Source: RGIG7213 sp045545665
GTDB lineage: Bacteria > Bacillota > Clostridia > Oscillospirales > CAG-272
Direction of reading: 5' to 3'
NCBI GenBank assembly: GCA_045545665.1
Contig: JAZQBL010000037.1
Coordinates: 1-64,000 of the forward strand
Length of the DNA stretch: 64,000 nucleotides
Shown: piece by piece, positions 6,807 through 15,240 of the stretch
How positions within the stretch are numbered: position 1 is the stretch's first letter
Layout: each line of letters begins with the position of its first letter
Notes under the pieces: model-generated
Told to the model about the DNA's origin: nothing
The model's database searches: none
Seen by the model: the letters and a program-made list of their open reading frames with translations, nothing else
Program-made: the position numbers and the translations under genes

Positions 6807-7982
6807 TTATCCTATCAAAAGGCAGAACACCGTCATAAGTGCAAGAAATGCAAAATTGAACAGCGAAAACGTTATCAAATATTTTTTCTTGCCCGCAGGA
6901 TCAAATTTTGCATATTCTCTGTACGTTATAAGAGAAGCAAGAGAAGCGATAAGCGTTCCGGCACCGCCTATATTGACACCGACAAGAAGCTGCTGCCAAT
7001 TATCCGTAAACTTTGACAAGAGAATAGCCGACGGAACGTTTGAAATGACCTGGCACGAAAGCGCCGAGCAGACAAGTGCATTCTTCTCAAGCAAAGGAGA
7101 TATCACGTTTTGAAGCGACGTAAGACGTGACATATTGCCCGAAAAGATGAAAAACATCACAAACGTAAGCAAAAGCGAATAATCGACACGTTTAAGCGCC
7201 GTACGGTTCATAAACATCAGCACAACAAAGATCACCGCAAGGCCTATAAGATAGTGAATAATTCTGAACACTATTACGATCGACAGCAAAAACAGCAACA
7301 GGTATACGGCACACTGCTTTTTGGGAAGAGGAGCTGACGTTTCATCCGACACCGTCAATTTCTCGTTTTTCACAAACACAAGACAGCAAAGTGTGATAAG
7401 TGCTATTGCGAACAAAAACGGCGGAAGCATAACAGCTGTAAACTGTCCTGTCGGAATATTAAAATATGAATAAAGGTAAAGGTTCTGGGGATTTCCGAAC
7501 GGCGTAAGCATACCGCCGAGGTTTGCGGCAATATTCTGCATTATGAATGTAAACGCCATATATTTCGTTTTTCCCGTTTTTGTCAAGACCTCGTATCCGA
7601 GCGGAAGAAACGTGATGAGCGCCATATCGTTTGCAATAAGCATAGAACCTATAAAGGTTATATAAACCAGACAAAGCACGGCACTCTTTGCACTTTTTGC
7701 CACCGTCACGAGCTTTCGTGATGCGTACGTGAAAAATCCTATGCTGCGAAGTGCCATGACCACGGCAAGAACCGCAAACAGACAAGTTAAAGTTTTAAAA
7801 TCAAAATAGGTGAGGTATTCTTTATCCGGCTTTACAAGCAAGCAGGAAAACGCCGCCGCGCAAGCGGCTATTATCAAAACCGCCCTCTCTTTGACGAATG
7901 ATGAAAGATTTTTTAAAGTTATGCTGTGAGCTTTGAAGGAAGGAATATGTAAAGCCCGTTTATAATGTTGATGTGTATTCAA
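6807..7982 (-). CDS. SLC13/ArsB-type membrane permease
   Basis: 391 residues with about ten hydrophobic segments. The signature GGMLTPFGNPQNLYLYS at about residue 160 and the later NVPSAILLSKF at about 312 are the paired re-entrant hairpin motifs of the ion-transporter (ArsB/NhaD/CitM/DASS) superfamily, where NP/NVP motifs bind substrate and Na+. Substrate could be a dicarboxylate, sulfate, or Na+/H+ exchange; the sequence does not decide. The chosen TTG start at 7982 has AGGGGT seven bases upstream. The gene stands alone between tRNA-Leu and the divergent nad operon. Confidence 0.82.
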   Translation of the reverse strand: MNTHQHYKRALHIPSFKAHSITLKNLSSFVKERAVLIIAACAAAFSCLLVKPDKEYLTYFDFKTLTCLFAVLAVVMALRSIGFFTYASRKLVTVAKSAKSAVLCLVYITFIGSMLIANDMALITFLPLGYEVLTKTGKTKYMAFTFIMQNIAANLGGMLTPFGNPQNLYLYSYFNIPTGQFTAVMLPPFLFAIALITLCCLVFVKNEKLTVSDETSAPLPKKQCAVYLLLFLLSIVIVFRIIHYLIGLAVIFVVLMFMNRTALKRVDYSLLLTFVMFFIFSGNMSRLTSLQNVISPLLEKNALVCSALSCQVISNVPSAILLSKFTDNWQQLLVGVNIGGAGTLIASLASLITYREYAKFDPAGKKKYLITFSLFNFAFLALMTVFCLLIG

Positions 7983-8090
7983 AATATTACCCCTGATCTA
8001 CGTAGCATTCCGCACTATTATATTCCTTTTTCCAAAAAAATCAAGTGCTTTTTCAAAAAAATATTATTTTTTCGCACACTTTACACCTAT

Positions 8091-8133
8091 ATTTTACAGA
8101 TGACTTGACAGCTGTAAAATATTGTGATACAAT
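8091..8133 (+). promoter_or_regulatory. nadA promoter overlapped by a probable NiaR operator
   Basis: TTGACA (8105-8110), a 17-nt spacer and TACAAT (8128-8133) form a near-consensus sigma-A promoter. A perfect inverted repeat, ATTTTACAG (8091-8099) and CTGTAAAAT (8112-8120), brackets the -35 box. A bound dimer there would block RNA polymerase. The operon's last gene encodes NiaR, the niacin-responsive repressor of this pathway, which supports the assignment. Confidence 0.72.
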
Positions 8134-8172
8134 TACCTCAATTAAATTATTATTTTGAAACGGAAAGATGAT

Positions 8173-9084
8173 ATGTCAAACGGTATTAAAGACGAAATAA
8201 TAAAACTGAAAAAAGAAAAAGACGCTGTCATTTTAGCGCATTATTACACCCCTGATGAAATACAGGCGATCGCAGACTACGTAGGGGATTCTTTCTATCT
8301 TGCAAAGATTGCCGAGAAAATAAGCGAAAAGCTTGTTGTTTTCTGCGGTGTCGGCTTTATGGCGGAAAGTGTAAAGATAATAAATCCCGACAAGACGGTA
8401 CTCGTACCCGATACGACTGCCGACTGTCCTATGGCGCACATGGCATCTGTTGAAAAGATCGAAGAAATGAGAAGAAAATACGACGACCTTGCCGTCGTCT
8501 GTTACATCAACTCAACAACAGAGCTTAAATGCCACAGCGACATTTGCGTAACTTCGTCAAACGCGGTGAAGATCGTCCGCGGTCTGAAACAGAAGAACGT
8601 TTTCTTCATACCCGACAAAAACCTCGGCGCTTTCGTTGCAAAGCAGGTTCCCGAGAAAAACATAATACTCAACGACGGTTACTGTCCGATACATGCAGCT
8701 TTGAAAAAAGAATCGCTTTTGAATGAAATGAAAGCGCACCCGAAAGCGCTTGTGCTTTCGCATCCCGAATGTGAAGAAGAAATTCTTTCCCTTTCGGATT
8801 ACATAGGCAGTACGTCTGACATTCTTTCGTATGCTGAAAAAAGCGAAAACAGCGAGTTTATAATATGCACGGAGGACGGTGTTTCCTATCCCTTGTGCGT
8901 AACGAACCCCGACAAGAAATTCTACTTCCCCAAAGATGATTTTAAATGCCCCGATATGAAACTCAACACACTTGAAAAGCTTTTACACGTGTTGAAAACG
9001 GGAGAAAACGAAATAAAAACAGACAGCAAAAAGCGTGATGCCGCACTTCTTCCGCTTACAAGAATGCTTCAAAGTGCAAAATAA
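8173..9084 (+). CDS. nadA: Quinolinate synthase NadA
   Basis: Condenses iminoaspartate with dihydroxyacetone phosphate to quinolinate using a [4Fe-4S] cluster, the second step of de novo NAD synthesis. 303 residues from ATG 8173 (GGAAAG upstream; a TTG at 8155 is in frame but has no ribosome site). Cluster ligands fit the family: cysteines in FCGVGFMAES, GYCPIHAAL and KCPDMKLNTL. Other signatures are AHYYTPDEIQAIADYVGDS near the N-terminus and SHPECE. It is the short form typical of Firmicutes and archaea. It is the first gene of the nadABC-niaR operon, 14 nt before nadB. Confidence 0.97.
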   Translation: MSNGIKDEIIKLKKEKDAVILAHYYTPDEIQAIADYVGDSFYLAKIAEKISEKLVVFCGVGFMAESVKIINPDKTVLVPDTTADCPMAHMASVEKIEEMRRKYDDLAVVCYINSTTELKCHSDICVTSSNAVKIVRGLKQKNVFFIPDKNLGAFVAKQVPEKNIILNDGYCPIHAALKKESLLNEMKAHPKALVLSHPECEEEILSLSDYIGSTSDILSYAEKSENSEFIICTEDGVSYPLCVTNPDKKFYFPKDDFKCPDMKLNTLEKLLHVLKTGENEIKTDSKKRDAALLPLTRMLQSAK

Positions 9085-9098
9085 GAAGGGATACGACA

Positions 9099-10376
9099 AT
9101 GAAAACCGATATTGTTATAGCAGGCTGCGGTGTAAGCGGACTGTATTGCGCACTAAATCTTCCGAAGGACAAACAAATACTTATAATCACGAAAGACGAA
9201 GCTGAAAAAAGCGACTCTTTTCTCGCCCAGGGCGGTATATGCGTACTGAAAAGCGACGATGACTACGACTCGTTTTTTGAAGACACGATGCGTGCAGGTC
9301 ATTACGAAAACCGCAAAGAATCCGTCGATATAATGATCCGTTCCTCTCGTGAGGTCATAAACGACCTCGTCGGCTACGGTGTGGATTTCGAAAAGGAAAA
9401 CGGTGAATTCGTCTACACCAAGGAAGGCGCACACACACACAACAGAATACTTTTCCACGAGGACGAAACGGGCAAAGAGATAACGTCGAATCTTCTTAAG
9501 GCGGTAAGAAAGCTCGACAACGTGACGATAAAAGAATTTTGCACGATGGTCGATATAATTGAAAACAACGGAGAATGCATCGGTCTTATCTACCGTGACG
9601 AAAACGGACAATACACTCCCGTTTATGCAGACTATACGATGCTTGCCACAGGCGGTATCGGCGGACTTTACGCCCATTCCACAAACTTTCCGCACCTTAC
9701 GGGAGATGCCCTTGCGATATCCATCAAGCACGGTGTAAGATTGAAAAATATCGACTACATACAGATACACCCGACGACCTTATACACAGAAACAAGACGC
9801 GGACGCGATTTTCTCATATCCGAGTCGGTAAGAGGCGAAGGAGCGATCCTTTTGAACAAATACGGTGAAAGATTCGTAAACGAGCTTTTGCCCCGGGACG
9901 TCGTTGCAAACGCCATATTCGAAGAAATGAAAAAGACGGGCGAAAAGCACGTATGGCTTTCACTTGCGCCGATTGCCGAAGAGGAGATAAAAACTCATTT
10001 CCCGAACATTTACGCAAAATGCCTTGAAGAAGGCTACGACGTGACGAAAGAGCCGATACCTGTCGTTCCGGCACAGCATTACTTCATGGGCGGTATCGAC
10101 GTTGACAAATACAGCAAAACGTCGATGGACAGACTTTACGCATCGGGTGAGACCGCCTGCAACGGCGTTCACGGCAAAAACCGCCTTGCAAGTAATTCCC
10201 TTTTGGAAAGCCTTGTTTTTGCAAAGCGTGCGGCAAACGACATAATGAAAACTTATTCAAAAATAACGGTGCCGGAAGGTATAACACACGACTTTTCGGT
10301 ATATGAAAACTGTGATGAAAAATACAAAGAAATTGTGCTTCAGGCAATAGAAACGGAGAAAAACAGTCATGAATGA
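9099..10376 (+). CDS. nadB: L-aspartate oxidase NadB
   Basis: Flavoprotein that oxidises L-aspartate to iminoaspartate for NadA; in anaerobes fumarate can be the electron acceptor. 425 residues. The N-terminal FAD-binding site is IVIAGCGVSGLYCALNLP, and SFLAQGGICV lacks a covalent-flavin histidine, as usual for NadB. Active-site signatures are IQIHPTTLY, ESVRGEGAILLN and HGKNRLASNSLLE. It is shorter than E. coli NadB (about 540): the C-terminal helical domain is mostly absent, a variation seen in Clostridia. AAGGGA lies before the ATG. It overlaps nadC by 8 nt. Confidence 0.96.
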   Translation: MKTDIVIAGCGVSGLYCALNLPKDKQILIITKDEAEKSDSFLAQGGICVLKSDDDYDSFFEDTMRAGHYENRKESVDIMIRSSREVINDLVGYGVDFEKENGEFVYTKEGAHTHNRILFHEDETGKEITSNLLKAVRKLDNVTIKEFCTMVDIIENNGECIGLIYRDENGQYTPVYADYTMLATGGIGGLYAHSTNFPHLTGDALAISIKHGVRLKNIDYIQIHPTTLYTETRRGRDFLISESVRGEGAILLNKYGERFVNELLPRDVVANAIFEEMKKTGEKHVWLSLAPIAEEEIKTHFPNIYAKCLEEGYDVTKEPIPVVPAQHYFMGGIDVDKYSKTSMDRLYASGETACNGVHGKNRLASNSLLESLVFAKRAANDIMKTYSKITVPEGITHDFSVYENCDEKYKEIVLQAIETEKNSHE

Positions 10377-11220
10377 AATAACAATGATGCTTAACGCCGA
10401 CGACCTTATTTTAAGCGCACTCAAAGAAGATATAACAAGCGAGGATATTTCGACAAACTCTGTTATGCGTGAATATCAAAAGGGCGAAGTCGAACTCATA
10501 TGCAAGCAGGACGGTATTCTTGCAGGCCTCGGAGTATTCAAGCGTGTTTTCGAATTGCTAGATCCCAAAACCGAATTTGAATTTTATTTCAAAGACGGTG
10601 ATTCCATAAAGAACAAAGACAAGATAGGTGTTGTAAGAGGCGATATACGTGTTTTGCTTTCGGGCGAAAGAACGGCTTTGAACTATCTTCAGCGTATGTG
10701 CGGAGTTGCAACGTACACAAAGCAGGTCGCAGCGTTGCTTGAAGGAACGAAAACGAAACTTCTCGACACAAGAAAAACCACTCCCAATATGCGTGTATTT
10801 GAAAAATACGCAGTAAAAGTCGGCGGAGGAAACAACCACAGATATAATTTAAGCGACGGTATACTCTTGAAGGATAACCACATAGGTGCCGCAGGAAGCG
10901 TTACGAAGGCTGTGCAAATGGCTAAAGAGTACGCACCGTTCGTAAGAAAAATAGAGGTTGAGGTCGAAAACCTCGATATGTTCCGTGAAGCACTTGAAGC
11001 GGGTGCAGATATAATAATGCTTGATAATATGTCACCCGAAGATATGAAAACGGCGGTATCCCTTGCAAAAGGAAAAGCCGAAACGGAATGCAGCGGAAAC
11101 GTAACAAAAGAAAACATCAAACGTCTTACAGACATCGGCGTTGACTATATTTCGAGCGGCGCTTTGACGCACTCATCCCCCATACTTGACCTGTCACTTA
11201 AAAATCTTCATGCGATATAA
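10369..11220 (+). CDS. nadC: Nicotinate-nucleotide pyrophosphorylase (carboxylating) NadC
   Basis: Converts quinolinate and PRPP to nicotinate mononucleotide, CO2 and pyrophosphate. 283 residues, the normal length. Seen: EDITSEDIST near the N-terminus, LSGERTALNYLQRMCGVATY, DTRKTTPNMRVFEKYAV (substrate-binding RKTTP), HRYNLSDGILLKDNHI, and EVEVENLDMFREALEAGAD, IMLDNMSPEDM in the barrel domain. The start lies inside the end of nadB, indicating translational coupling. Confidence 0.97.
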   Translation: MNEITMMLNADDLILSALKEDITSEDISTNSVMREYQKGEVELICKQDGILAGLGVFKRVFELLDPKTEFEFYFKDGDSIKNKDKIGVVRGDIRVLLSGERTALNYLQRMCGVATYTKQVAALLEGTKTKLLDTRKTTPNMRVFEKYAVKVGGGNNHRYNLSDGILLKDNHIGAAGSVTKAVQMAKEYAPFVRKIEVEVENLDMFREALEAGADIIMLDNMSPEDMKTAVSLAKGKAETECSGNVTKENIKRLTDIGVDYISSGALTHSSPILDLSLKNLHAI

Positions 11221-11231
11221 GGAGGGACTTG

Positions 11232-11747
11232 ATGAAAGCGGAAGAAAGAAGAAAAGCGATCATTTCCCTGCTTACCTCAGAAAACTCACCCGTTTCGGGC
11301 AGTGTGCTTGCCGAAAAATTCAATATATCGCGTCAGATGATAGTACACGATATTGCCCTGCTTAAAGCGCAGGGGTACGACATACTGTCAACGAACAGCG
11401 GATACGTCATAAAAGAAACACCGAAATACGAGCGTGCATTCAAAGTCCGCCATATGAGCGACAGAACGGAAGAAGAGCTTTCTCTCATAGTTGACCTCGG
11501 CGGTACCGTTGACAACGTATACGTCTGGCACAAAGTATACGGTAAAATAGAAGCACAGCTTAATATATTCTCAAGGCGCGGAATACGTCAGTTTATCGAA
11601 GGAATAGAAAGCGGTAATTCCAAAGAGCTTATGAATATAACCGACGGTTATCACTACCACACAGTAAAAGCTGATTCGATCGAAACGCTTGACAAAATAC
11701 AGGCAGAGCTTAACAAAAGAGGATTTACGGTTCCCGAAAAAGAATAA
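11232..11747 (+). CDS. niaR: NiaR (YrxA) niacin-responsive transcriptional repressor
   Basis: 171 residues from ATG 11232 after AAGGAGG. An N-terminal winged helix-turn-helix (VSGSVLAEKFNISRQMIVHD) is followed by a 3H domain. The conserved histidines of the 3H domain, which bind metal and niacin, are seen in VYVWHKVYG and GYHYHTVKA. In Firmicutes NiaR represses nad biosynthesis and niacin uptake genes when niacin is plentiful. Here it is the fourth gene of the operon it should control, giving negative feedback through the palindrome at the nadA promoter. Confidence 0.92.
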   Translation: MKAEERRKAIISLLTSENSPVSGSVLAEKFNISRQMIVHDIALLKAQGYDILSTNSGYVIKETPKYERAFKVRHMSDRTEEELSLIVDLGGTVDNVYVWHKVYGKIEAQLNIFSRRGIRQFIEGIESGNSKELMNITDGYHYHTVKADSIETLDKIQAELNKRGFTVPEKE

Positions 11748-11761
11748 AATCGAAAAAACTA

Positions 11762-11790
11762 TTGACAAAATGTTTTTTGTATGATATTAT
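11762..11790 (+). promoter_or_regulatory. rplS promoter
   Basis: Consensus TTGACA (11762-11767), a 17-nt spacer and TATTAT (11785-11790), giving a transcript start near 11797 and a leader of about 95 nt before rplS. Confidence 0.85.
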
Positions 11791-11796
11791 TTATAT

Positions 11797-11880
11797 GTTT
11801 ATGGGTTGTCCTTACCCGTAGACCGTCAGGGCAGTCCGCCGGCTTTATGCCGTGAATGCGCGGAGATCATTTATTTTGGA
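11797..11880 (+). promoter_or_regulatory. Structured leader of rplS (L19-leader candidate)
   Basis: The 5' leader contains GGG/CCC hairpin sequence near 11802-11818 and a longer arm near 11835-11866: TCCGC pairs with GCGGA around an inner CGGC-TTTAT-GCCG hairpin. L19 leaders that bind r-protein L19 are known in Firmicutes. Position and compact structure fit, but I could not run a covariance search. Confidence 0.5.
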
Positions 11881-11891
11881 GGTCCATAAAA

Positions 11892-12236
11892 ATGGATTTG
11901 TTGAAGGCATTTGTTGCAGATCAGCTTAAGGCTGACGCTCCCAAGGTTGAGATCGGTGACACAGTACGTGTACACAACAAGATCGTTGAAGGTTCAAGAA
12001 CAAGAACTCAGATCTTCGAAGGTACAGTTATCGCAAAGCGTAACAGCGGTATCTCCGAAACGTTTACTGTAAGAAGAATTGCTTACGGTGTAGGCGTTGA
12101 AAAGACGTTCAACCTCCACTCTCCCACAGTTGAAAAAGTTGAGACGATAAGAGTTGGTAAAGTAAGACGTGCTAAACTCTATTATCTCCGTGACAGAGTT
12201 GGTAAGGCAGCAAAAACTAAGGAACAGGTTAGATAA
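11892..12236 (+). CDS. rplS: 50S ribosomal protein L19
   Basis: 114 residues from ATG 11892 (TTGGAGG upstream). Typical L19 features are PKVEIGDTVRVHNKIVEGSR, RTQIFEGTVIAKRNSGIS, TFTVRRIAYGVGVEKTF and the basic C-terminus KVRRAKLYYLRDRVGKAAK. It sits at the 30S-50S interface of the ribosome. An in-frame upstream start at 11856 would lie in the leader structure and is rejected. It is a single-gene unit with its own promoter, leader and terminator. Confidence 0.98.
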   Translation: MDLLKAFVADQLKADAPKVEIGDTVRVHNKIVEGSRTRTQIFEGTVIAKRNSGISETFTVRRIAYGVGVEKTFNLHSPTVEKVETIRVGKVRRAKLYYLRDRVGKAAKTKEQVR

Positions 12237-12240
12237 CCAA

Positions 12241-12275
12241 AAAACGCTGAAGCGTATGCTTCAGCGTTTTTGTTT
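12241..12275 (+). terminator. rplS terminator
   Basis: AAAACGCTGAAGC (12241-12253) pairs perfectly with GCTTCAGCGTTTT (12258-12270), followed by TTGTTTAA. Confidence 0.92.
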
Positions 12276-12279
12276 AATA

Positions 12280-12322
12280 AAAAACTCGGTTCAGCTTTTA
12301 AACGCTGAACCCGAGTTTTTTT
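12280..12322 (-). terminator. Terminator of the GH127-like gene
   Basis: AAAACTCGG-TTCAGC and GCTGAACC-CGAGTTTT form a long stem with one bulge. Both flanks are A/T-runs, so it can act on either strand. It lies just past the stop of the minus-strand gene. Confidence 0.85.
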
Positions 12323-12327
12323 ATTTT

Positions 12328-15105
12328 TTAGGAAGGAATTATGTCAAACGCATCAAGTTCCGCAGCACCTTTATCGTCTGCAGTTTTTTCTATACGTATC
12401 GTATGTGTTCCTTCTGTCAAGTTGAGTTTGAAATCGGCGTATATATTATTGCTGAACTGTCCCCAACCAAGCGACTTACCGTTTTCGTTGTATTTGACAG
12501 TACCGACCTTAGCACCGTCTATATATATTGTGTGCGTAGCAAGTCCCAAAGGAGCCGCATAATAGAAACGAAGCGTGTATTCGCCGTCCTTCACAACAAC
12601 AAGGTCTGTATACGTCAGGGACGATCCGATGGAATCAATACTTGCAACGTGCGTTGTATTATTTTTGCAAGAGCCTGTAAGCCTTGCTTTTTCTGCTTCA
12701 TAACGTGCACGGCCATCACTTATTACCGTGATAGACATTTCAGCCTTGAAATCTTCGGGAACGGTAACATCACCGTCTGCAACAAATTCGATTATGTTGT
12801 GTCTGTCAGTACCCAAGAGATCTGCATCAAACGATACTGTATTTGCGCCCTTTGTAAGTGTAAGCTTCATCGCTTCCGTGCGGTTAATATAAACCGTAAC
12901 GGGCAGATCAACAGAAGAATCGTATTTCAGATCAATTGTGTATTTAAACGACGGAACGCCTGTCAACGCCGTATCCACTTCTTGAGGAACAATAACCGAT
13001 CCAAACGTTATCTTATCCGAAGAAACGGACGAAGGAACGATGGGCTGTGCTACACCTGTCCACGGTATAAGCGTAATTCTGAGTCGTGTATGCGCATAAG
13101 GAACAAGGCGTACCGTAACGGTATCTTTACCAAGGCGATCCTCTGCAACGGGAGATACGGGCGTATCGCCTGCTATATTATACTTTTCGTTAAGCGTCCA
13201 GTCAACGACTGTCTTTGCTTTAGCTTCAAGCACCATAGGAACGTCTGCGAGCTGATAACGCATATCGTCCGATATCTCGTTGCGTGTAAGTGTAAAATTA
13301 GAAGCTACGTCGTCGAAATTGAAGTTTTCAAGTGCGTAGTTCCAATCCGTCGTAGGTGTTATATTGTAGGAAGGATATTTACGTGACTGATTCCAACCGT
13401 TAGGATCATACGAAACTTTTTTCCATTCCTCACCTATTTCAAGAGCGAAGAGGACTGCGCCGCGGCGGATGCTTACGCTGTTATTATCTGTAAGCGTTGC
13501 CGTGATCTCAGCCGGGAACGTAAGCGTTATAACGTCACCGCTTTCCCAAGCTGCCGTAAGCTTTGCGTATTCACCGGATACGAATTCAGCTTCAACTGCA
13601 TGTCCGTTTACAAGAACTGTTGCGTTTTTGCACCATTCAGGAATACGTACGTATATAGGATACGTGTCCGTTTTATCGGATGTAAGAGTAAGTGTTACCG
13701 TATCCTCGTAAGGATAATTCGTTGTCTGTGCTATTGTAAGCGACGTGCCGTTTCCGACTGTTGCGCTGACCGTATTGGGACCGTACGCACCTACAGCAAG
13801 ACCGTTGTCCGACGTACCCATCCACATAGATGCTATGAACATAGGCCAACCCATCTGATAGTTATGTACGCAGCACGGGAATCCTCCGGGCAGACCGTAT
13901 ACCGAACGGTCGCCGCCGTCACTTGTAAAGCCGTGAATGCCGAGGTTCGCCATTACCTGGTTCTGCATCGTGAAATAGACCTGTCCTTTTCCGTCGGGGA
14001 GAAGCTGCTGAGGCAGAGCGTTATAAGTTATAAGCTCAAGGTGGTCTGCGATAGTCGCATCGCGCAAAAGATACAGTGCTATCTCATCACACAGCATTCT
14101 TTCAACTACAGCGCACGTTTCACTGCCGAACACAGCGTCGATACCTCTGGAGTTTTCGTCACCGTTGGACATACCGTCCTGACGTCCGGACGCCATATAT
14201 ATATTCTCAATACCCTTATAGTAAAGATCGAGATACTTTTCATCACCTGTTACGGCGTACATAACGGGGAAAAGCTTGAAGCTCTGCTGAGCGTTTACTA
14301 TATGATACGTTTCAAGCCATGCTTCTTTATCATATGCTTCTTCCCAGTCCCACGTCTGGCTGTAAAGGATCTTGCAAAGACGGATGAGCTCTTCGTTGCC
14401 TGTATGCTCATAAAGCCAGAGTACTGCGAAAATATTATCCCCGCCTCTTACTCTTGCCCACGAAGAAAGAGCTTGCTTTCTTAACGCCTGTGCCTGCCAC
14501 TCGAAATATTTTTCAAGGAAAGGGATAACTCTTTCATCGCCTGTAGCATCGTAATAATACTCAAGCGCTATAAGCATAGGCATAAGCGGCCAGTAGTCGA
14601 GCTTCGCCGTATTATCCGCAAACGGACCGAATGCACCGCTTTCCGCCTGGCTTTCAAGAGTCCAGTCGATCCACTTCTGTGCCTGTGCTTTCATTTCAGC
14701 GTCGTCGAGAACGTACGCTGTCGTTATAAGGCCTCTTACGTAATATGTACCTCTTTCCCAGCTTTCACCGGAACCGCCGAGCCAACCCGAACGGTCGTCA
14801 CCTTCCGATTTACAATCGGGGGAAAGATTTTCAAACTGTTTTGTTACTTCTTCTGCCTGCAATAAAAGCTGATTTTTAAGCCAACTTTCAGCCTTTACCT
14901 TTCCTAAAGCAAGCTGTGAAAATTCCACGTTATCGGTTGCGTTTTGCACAACAGCTTCAATCTCACGCTGTGTGCCTTGAACGACGTCACTCGGTGCAGA
15001 TGAATCTGCCGAAGAGGAATCTGTATCACCGTTACCGCACGCACTTGCCGTCAGAAGCGATAGCGAAACGATAAAACATAAAAAACGGGAAACAAACTTG
15101 GACAT
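12328..15105 (-). CDS. GH127-like (DUF1680) glycoside hydrolase lipoprotein with C-terminal CBM
   Basis: 925 residues. A signal peptide with a lipobox near residue 23 (SLLTASAC) predicts export and lipid anchoring. Residues about 60-560 follow the alpha/alpha-barrel DUF1680/GH127 family of beta-L-arabinofuranosidases. Relevant residues are GSETCAVVERM at about 328 (Glu and Cys, zinc-ligand type) and GFPCCVHNYQMGWPMF at about 411 (adjacent cysteines, one probably the nucleophile). The first cysteine of the classical C-x-C-C set is not present. Residues about 798-925 (RYEAEKARLTG, then DGEYTLRFYYAAP, ending AELDAFDI) form a CBM35/CBM6-type sugar-binding domain. The likely role is removal of arabinofuranose or a related sugar from plant glycans at the cell surface. 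A divergent AraC regulator and nearby MFS permease and deacetylase support this. Confidence 0.85.
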   Translation of the reverse strand: MSKFVSRFLCFIVSLSLLTASACGNGDTDSSSADSSAPSDVVQGTQREIEAVVQNATDNVEFSQLALGKVKAESWLKNQLLLQAEEVTKQFENLSPDCKSEGDDRSGWLGGSGESWERGTYYVRGLITTAYVLDDAEMKAQAQKWIDWTLESQAESGAFGPFADNTAKLDYWPLMPMLIALEYYYDATGDERVIPFLEKYFEWQAQALRKQALSSWARVRGGDNIFAVLWLYEHTGNEELIRLCKILYSQTWDWEEAYDKEAWLETYHIVNAQQSFKLFPVMYAVTGDEKYLDLYYKGIENIYMASGRQDGMSNGDENSRGIDAVFGSETCAVVERMLCDEIALYLLRDATIADHLELITYNALPQQLLPDGKGQVYFTMQNQVMANLGIHGFTSDGGDRSVYGLPGGFPCCVHNYQMGWPMFIASMWMGTSDNGLAVGAYGPNTVSATVGNGTSLTIAQTTNYPYEDTVTLTLTSDKTDTYPIYVRIPEWCKNATVLVNGHAVEAEFVSGEYAKLTAAWESGDVITLTFPAEITATLTDNNSVSIRRGAVLFALEIGEEWKKVSYDPNGWNQSRKYPSYNITPTTDWNYALENFNFDDVASNFTLTRNEISDDMRYQLADVPMVLEAKAKTVVDWTLNEKYNIAGDTPVSPVAEDRLGKDTVTVRLVPYAHTRLRITLIPWTGVAQPIVPSSVSSDKITFGSVIVPQEVDTALTGVPSFKYTIDLKYDSSVDLPVTVYINRTEAMKLTLTKGANTVSFDADLLGTDRHNIIEFVADGDVTVPEDFKAEMSITVISDGRARYEAEKARLTGSCKNNTTHVASIDSIGSSLTYTDLVVVKDGEYTLRFYYAAPLGLATHTIYIDGAKVGTVKYNENGKSLGWGQFSNNIYADFKLNLTEGTHTIRIEKTADDKGAAELDAFDIIPS

Positions 15106-15184
15106 GATATACCTCCACTTATCTTTATATTTTCATTTTACCACGGATATAATAAAATTTAAAGAGTTTTTTTCATAAAATACA

Positions 15185-15213
15185 TTGCAAAAATAACACA
15201 AATATGATATACT
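15185..15213 (+). promoter_or_regulatory. Promoter of the AraC-type regulator
   Basis: TTGCAA (15185-15190), a 17-nt spacer and TATACT (15208-15213), followed by AAGGAG and the ATG at 15241. The 135-bp gap to the divergent GH127 gene must also hold that gene's promoter. Confidence 0.75.
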
Positions 15214-15240
15214 TGTACCGAAAACACAAGGAGTGATCAG

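Noticed and set aside
9153..9770. 205-residue minus-strand frame within nadB
   Set aside because: Antisense shadow of a strongly conserved gene.
12169..13386. 405-residue plus-strand open frame
   Set aside because: It is the mirror of the GH127-like gene, has no ribosome site, and its Cys/Arg/Lys-rich composition is unlike any real protein.
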